The notes beneath the pieces were generated by a model. That model did not search any database. It saw nothing but the letters and a program-made list of their open reading frames with translations, and was not told where the DNA came from. From assembly GCF_002214505.1 (NCBI RefSeq), contig NZ_CP015103.1, forward strand, positions 1,426,001-1,490,000: 64,000 bases of DNA, in the 5' to 3' direction. The number at the start of each line of letters is the position of its first letter. Position 1 is the stretch's first letter. This document shows positions 60,690 to 64,000 of this stretch, in pieces. The stretch is from Thermococcus siculi. GTDB taxonomy: Archaea; Methanobacteriota_B; Thermococci; Thermococcales; Thermococcaceae. The translations under genes and the position numbers were made by a program.

Positions 60690-63032
60690 ATGATAACCCA
60701 CGACGGGAAGGTGTACATCATCGACGGCAAGAGAACGATCATCTACGGCGGAACCCTCCAGTTCTTCCGCGTGCCCAAAAGGTACTGGCGCGACAGGCTT
60801 GAGAGGATGAGGGATCACGGCCTCAACACCGTTGACACCTACGTTGCCTGGAACTGGCACGAGCCAGAGGAGGGCTTCTTCGACTTCACGGGTGAGAGCG
60901 TGCCGGAGAGGGATCTCGTGGGCTTCCTTGAGCTGGCCCAGGACGTTGGGCTGAACGTCATAATCAGACCTGGACCATACATCTGCGGCGAGTGGAAGAA
61001 CGGCGGAATTCCCGAGTGGCTGATAAACGAACACCCGGAGATACTCGCGGAGGGCCCCAACGGACCGCTCCCGAGGGACATCTACTATCCACCGATAACC
61101 TACCTCCATCCCGTTTACCTGAAGGCAGTCGAGAGATGGTACGAGGCGGTTCTTCCCGTTATAAGGGATTACCTCCACACCAACGGCGGCCCGATAATCA
61201 GCGTTTCCATTGACGACGAGCCCTCCTACTGGGAGACGATATTCCAGCCGTTCTTAACGGACTACAGTGAAGTTATAACCCGACCCGGCGGACTCTGGGA
61301 AGAGTGGTTGAGAGAGAACTTTTCGCTGGAAGAGCTGAGCGAGCGCTACGGAACGAGAATCGATGATTACTCCGAGGTTCACGCCCCGACCAGCGAGAAC
61401 GAGCCTCTCCCAAAGATCCTTGACTGGCACCACTTCAAGCTCTGGATGACCAACGAGTACGTTCGCTTTCTCTATGAGCGGATGAAAAAGCATATCGACG
61501 TTCCAATAAGTATTCTCGACCCATACCTCCTCCAGCTCGCCTGGAGGCACTTCTACCGCTACGTTAGGGAGAAAAACCTCGACATCCACCTCTGGACCGA
61601 GTTCTGGTACTCCTTCTACCGCTCCTTCGACTTCAAGGAGGACAGGCTTGGGCATGTCTACCATAAAATAGGAATATACCGCTTCTACCAGCGGAGGCTT
61701 GGCACGCCGCCCCTGAGCATCGAGACCCAGGCCTCGCTGGCCCACACGATAGAGCCGGACGAGGCAGAGCTCCTCTACTCTCTCCTCCCAGCATTGGGAA
61801 TCCACAACGTCAACTACTACCTCTATGCCGGCGGCGAGAACCCGAAGGGTTACGAGTCGCACAATGGAGTAACCTGGGACGTTTACTCCCCAATAGGGGT
61901 TGACGGGAGCGAGAGACCGCACGTTGAGCCAATCCACTGGCTGGGTGAGTTTCTAGGAGGGAATCCAGGCTTCGTCGATTCCGCCGTCGGATTCCAGGTT
62001 GCCTTCGGCGCCTACGAGCCATATGAGCTCGTATCCCTCGCTGGACTGAAGAAAGGCCTCACTGAGAGCATCAACCTGAACGAGTACCTCTACGGCGAGA
62101 GGGGGCTTTTAACGCTCCTCGCGATGAGCAACGTTCCATTCGACGTCCTTGACCTTGAGGAGGCGAGCGTTGAGGAACTTCTAAGGCACGAACAGCTCTG
62201 GGTTTACAGCCTCGACTTCATGTCCAGGGAAGTTCAGGACAAGCTTGTGGAGTTCGTTTCAAGGGGAGGAAACCTCGTGATCCTCCCGATGCTTCCTTAC
62301 CTCGACGAGAACCTCAAGCCGTATTCTTCCTTAGCGGACTTTCTCGGCGTTGAGGTCGAGAGAGAACCGGCCAGGGACAATCCAAGGCTTATCCAGTTCA
62401 CGAGCGTCGGAAGCGATGGCATAGACAGAATGCTCGTCAGGAACACGGTTAGGGAAGTGAAAGGTGGAGAGTCCTTCGTCTTCCACTACGGAAAACCCGC
62501 CGGAACGATAGTCAGGAAGGGCAAGGGAAGCGCCGTAATCCTCGGGTTCAGACTCCAGTACTACACCAGCTACCACGATCTTCACAGAAAGTTCGTGGAC
62601 AAGCTGCTCGACATGCAGGGGGTCGAGCGGGACTTTGAGGTAACGGACAGGGATATGATAGCGATCCCGCGCGGAAACTACCTCGTTCTCCTGAATCCAA
62701 GAGGCCACAGGGTCTTCGGAAAGGTCAGATACCGCGGCATTGAGATTCCGAAGCTGATGGAGGGCATTGAGATGAGAAAACGAGGCGCCCTCTTCCTGCC
62801 CTTTGGAATCAAAGCCGGAAAAGTCGAGGTCGTTTACTCCACCGCGACACTCATAGGAGCCGATTCCGGAATCCTGCGCTTCAGGAACCACTTAAGTGGA
62901 AGGAGCGAGGTGGCCCTGAAGGGCGTTTCGGAGGTCAGGCCGATAAACGCTGAAATCATTGATGAGAGCTTTGAGAGCGGAGTCCTCACCTTAGTGCTGG
63001 AACATGAGGAGGAGTTTGAGATAGCCTTCTGA
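60690..63032 (+). CDS. glmA: Exo-beta-D-glucosaminidase (GH35 family)
   Basis: A 780-residue intracellular enzyme that releases glucosamine from deacetylated chitooligosaccharide. The barrel begins YGGTLQFFRVPKRYWRDRLERMRDHGLN. Catalytic Glu177 lies in SIDDEPSYWE (acid/base) and Glu345 in SIETQASLAH (nucleophile), two residues before the T. kodakarensis GlmA numbering. C-terminal beta domains follow. ATG 60690 follows GGTGAT; GTG 60678 is possible. With Dac and GlmD it completes the pathway. Confidence 0.94.
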   Translation: MITHDGKVYIIDGKRTIIYGGTLQFFRVPKRYWRDRLERMRDHGLNTVDTYVAWNWHEPEEGFFDFTGESVPERDLVGFLELAQDVGLNVIIRPGPYICGEWKNGGIPEWLINEHPEILAEGPNGPLPRDIYYPPITYLHPVYLKAVERWYEAVLPVIRDYLHTNGGPIISVSIDDEPSYWETIFQPFLTDYSEVITRPGGLWEEWLRENFSLEELSERYGTRIDDYSEVHAPTSENEPLPKILDWHHFKLWMTNEYVRFLYERMKKHIDVPISILDPYLLQLAWRHFYRYVREKNLDIHLWTEFWYSFYRSFDFKEDRLGHVYHKIGIYRFYQRRLGTPPLSIETQASLAHTIEPDEAELLYSLLPALGIHNVNYYLYAGGENPKGYESHNGVTWDVYSPIGVDGSERPHVEPIHWLGEFLGGNPGFVDSAVGFQVAFGAYEPYELVSLAGLKKGLTESINLNEYLYGERGLLTLLAMSNVPFDVLDLEEASVEELLRHEQLWVYSLDFMSREVQDKLVEFVSRGGNLVILPMLPYLDENLKPYSSLADFLGVEVEREPARDNPRLIQFTSVGSDGIDRMLVRNTVREVKGGESFVFHYGKPAGTIVRKGKGSAVILGFRLQYYTSYHDLHRKFVDKLLDMQGVERDFEVTDRDMIAIPRGNYLVLLNPRGHRVFGKVRYRGIEIPKLMEGIEMRKRGALFLPFGIKAGKVEVVYSTATLIGADSGILRFRNHLSGRSEVALKGVSEVRPINAEIIDESFESGVLTLVLEHEEEFEIAF

Positions 63033-63066
63033 CATCACTGCCTCCTTGGCTTTGGGCCTTTCTTTT

Positions 63067-64000
63067 TTATTGGAGCTTTCTGAGAGCATCAATGACTTCC
63101 TCAAACTGCGCGTCGGTCTTTATCGCCATCGGGGAGAAGTGAGTTCTAGTGGCAGTATAACCCTTTCCGCGCAGGATTTCTATCATATCCGCCAGCTTCC
63201 TTGCCTGCAGGCTGTGCCTTCTGGCTAAAGCGTGGGTGTCGTAGAGGAACGGGACGTCAAGTTCCTCCTTCAGGAGTTCAATGAAGGGAAGGGTCTTCTT
63301 GTGGGCGAGGGGGTGCACTCTTGCCTCTTCAAGTAGCCCTTCAACGAACTTCTGTTCCTTCAACGGGCCGAGCCAGAGTGGGCCGTACGCATTCGGCTTG
63401 TCGGGCAGGAAACCCTGGCCGTACTCAAACCTTCCGCTTCCGTCCTGCCACAGGTAGCCGAGTCTGTGAAGGCTCTCGTCCGCCTTCCTCGCACCGCTCT
63501 TCAGCCGGAGGAATGCCCTGAAGTAGTGGTCGCGGTAGTAAGCCAGAAGAACGTCAACCCCCAGCTCGTACTTGGCGGTGTACCTCACGACGGTCCCGAT
63601 GAGGATTCTCAACCCTGCCTCGTGGCACAGCTCGCCCCTTATCGGATTCGCCAGATATTTTCGGAGGCACGCATGCCTGTACGCTCCGCAGAGAACGCCG
63701 GTGTCCGTTGCGGTAACGGCAAGAACTCCCCTTCTCCGGACGCTCCTGAGGGCCGTGTCAAGGAACTCCACGGGTGAGCCAAAGGGATCAAGGTCGAGAA
63801 AGTCGAAGTATCTGAACTTCTCGCTCATAAGCCTGTTTGCATCGTCGAGGTTGACGACCAGCTTCTTCTCCCCTTCAAAGACAACCCTCTTCTCGCTTAG
63901 GGGCTTTCCTTCCACACCGAGGTTTAGCTCGGCGTTTTTGAGGATGAGCCTGAAAGCTTCCGGATTTATATCGTTGAGCCAGACCTCCTCGGAGGGGGTT
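63067..64000 (-). CDS. trm1: tRNA (guanine-26-N2) dimethyltransferase Trm1 (partial)
   Basis: About 311 C-terminal residues; the frame stays open to the window edge and the N-terminus with part of the SAM-binding fold lies beyond it. [10 protein letters not shown] and [17 protein letters not shown] are the Trm1 SAM/catalytic motifs, [10 protein letters not shown] follows, and [17 protein letters not shown] belongs to the C-terminal tRNA-binding region. It forms m2,2G26 in tRNA. It is convergent with glmA. Confidence 0.93.
   Translation of the reverse strand, partial: TPSEEVWLNDINPEAFRLILKNAELNLGVEGKPLSEKRVVFEGEKKLVVNLDDANRLMSEKFRYFDFLDLDPFGSPVEFLDTALRSVRRRGVLAVTATDTGVLCGAYRHACLRKYLANPIRGELCHEAGLRILIGTVVRYTAKYELGVDVLLAYYRDHYFRAFLRLKSGARKADESLHRLGYLWQDGSGRFEYGQGFLPDKPNAYGPLWLGPLKEQKFVEGLLEEARVHPLAHKKTLPFIELLKEELDVPFLYDTHALARRHSLQARKLADMIEILRGKGYTATRTHFSPMAIKTDAQFEEVIDALRKLQ

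Noticed and set aside
1-64000. CRISPR arrays, insertion sequences, rRNA operons or prophage
   Set aside because: No regularly spaced repeats, transposase, integrase, capsid or rRNA sequence was found. The intein is the only clear mobile element.

Overview
The window is chromosomal DNA of a hyperthermophilic archaeon of the Thermococcales, almost certainly a Thermococcus. The evidence is a set of family-typical genes (617-residue prolyl oligopeptidase, ADP-dependent free-serine kinase SerK, archaeosine TGT, class II GAPDH, KaiC-like ATPase, L37e beside an Sm-like protein), very tight gene packing, GGTGAT/GGTGGT ribosome-binding sites, TATA-type promoters about 25 nt before the start, leaderless genes, and two copies of the Thermococcales glycolytic motif (TCAC-N5-GTGA).

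Layout. 1-6186: C-terminal end of a Glu/Lys-rich protein, CPBP protease, DUF1624 acyltransferase-like protein, a sodium:solute symporter broken by one frameshift, prolyl oligopeptidase and a KaiC-like ATPase. 6178-10350: Lhr-type helicase interrupted by a 525-residue intein. 10443-14750: CxxC protein, GT2 glycosyltransferase, Pi transporter, tgtA and tRNA-Val(TAC). 14751-15098 has no gene but contains several hairpins. 15099-18728: DUF89, DUF763, serK and a HAD phosphatase; the HAD leader is a convincing C/D-box sRNA whose first guide is antisense to the 5' end of archaeal 16S rRNA. 18803-22238: four-gene operon of two zinc-ribbon membrane proteins, a helical protein and an SPFH protein with zinc ribbons, resembling bacterial YdjG/YdjI envelope modules. 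22377-27524: orphan solute-binding protein, AbiEii-like nucleotidyltransferase with a tiny partner, M42 aminopeptidase, AEC transporter. 27578-30148: autoregulated ArsR-type operon (tandem operators, membrane protein, unlisted 45-residue ORF, DUF4097 beta-helix protein), then two MFS pumps. 32701-47510: cobalamin adenosyltransferase, a 1070-residue secreted protein, eIF2B-like protein, VapBC, CinA-like protein, GAPDH, amino acid permease, DUF167, DUF402, MntA-HepT, glycyl-tRNA synthetase, a type III pullulan hydrolase, Sm-like protein and L37e. 47621-52306: MATE pump, VapBC, ferritin-VIT1 fusion, diacetylchitobiose deacetylase (Dac), VapBC. 52303-63032: GH1 glycosidase, divergent from a Dpp-type ABC transporter followed by GlmD and GlmA. 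63067-64000: the C-terminal part of Trm1.

How the genes work together. Dac, the five-gene ABC transporter, GlmA and GlmD form the intracellular chitooligosaccharide route known from T. kodakarensis, but no chitinase lies in the window. GAPDH (glycolytic motif upstream of TATA, activator position) and the pullulan hydrolase (motif downstream of TATA, repressor position) look like opposite arms of the Tgr sugar regulon. Three VapBC pairs, MntA-HepT and an AbiEii-like gene are tucked into housekeeping operons. No CRISPR array, IS element, rRNA operon or provirus was seen.
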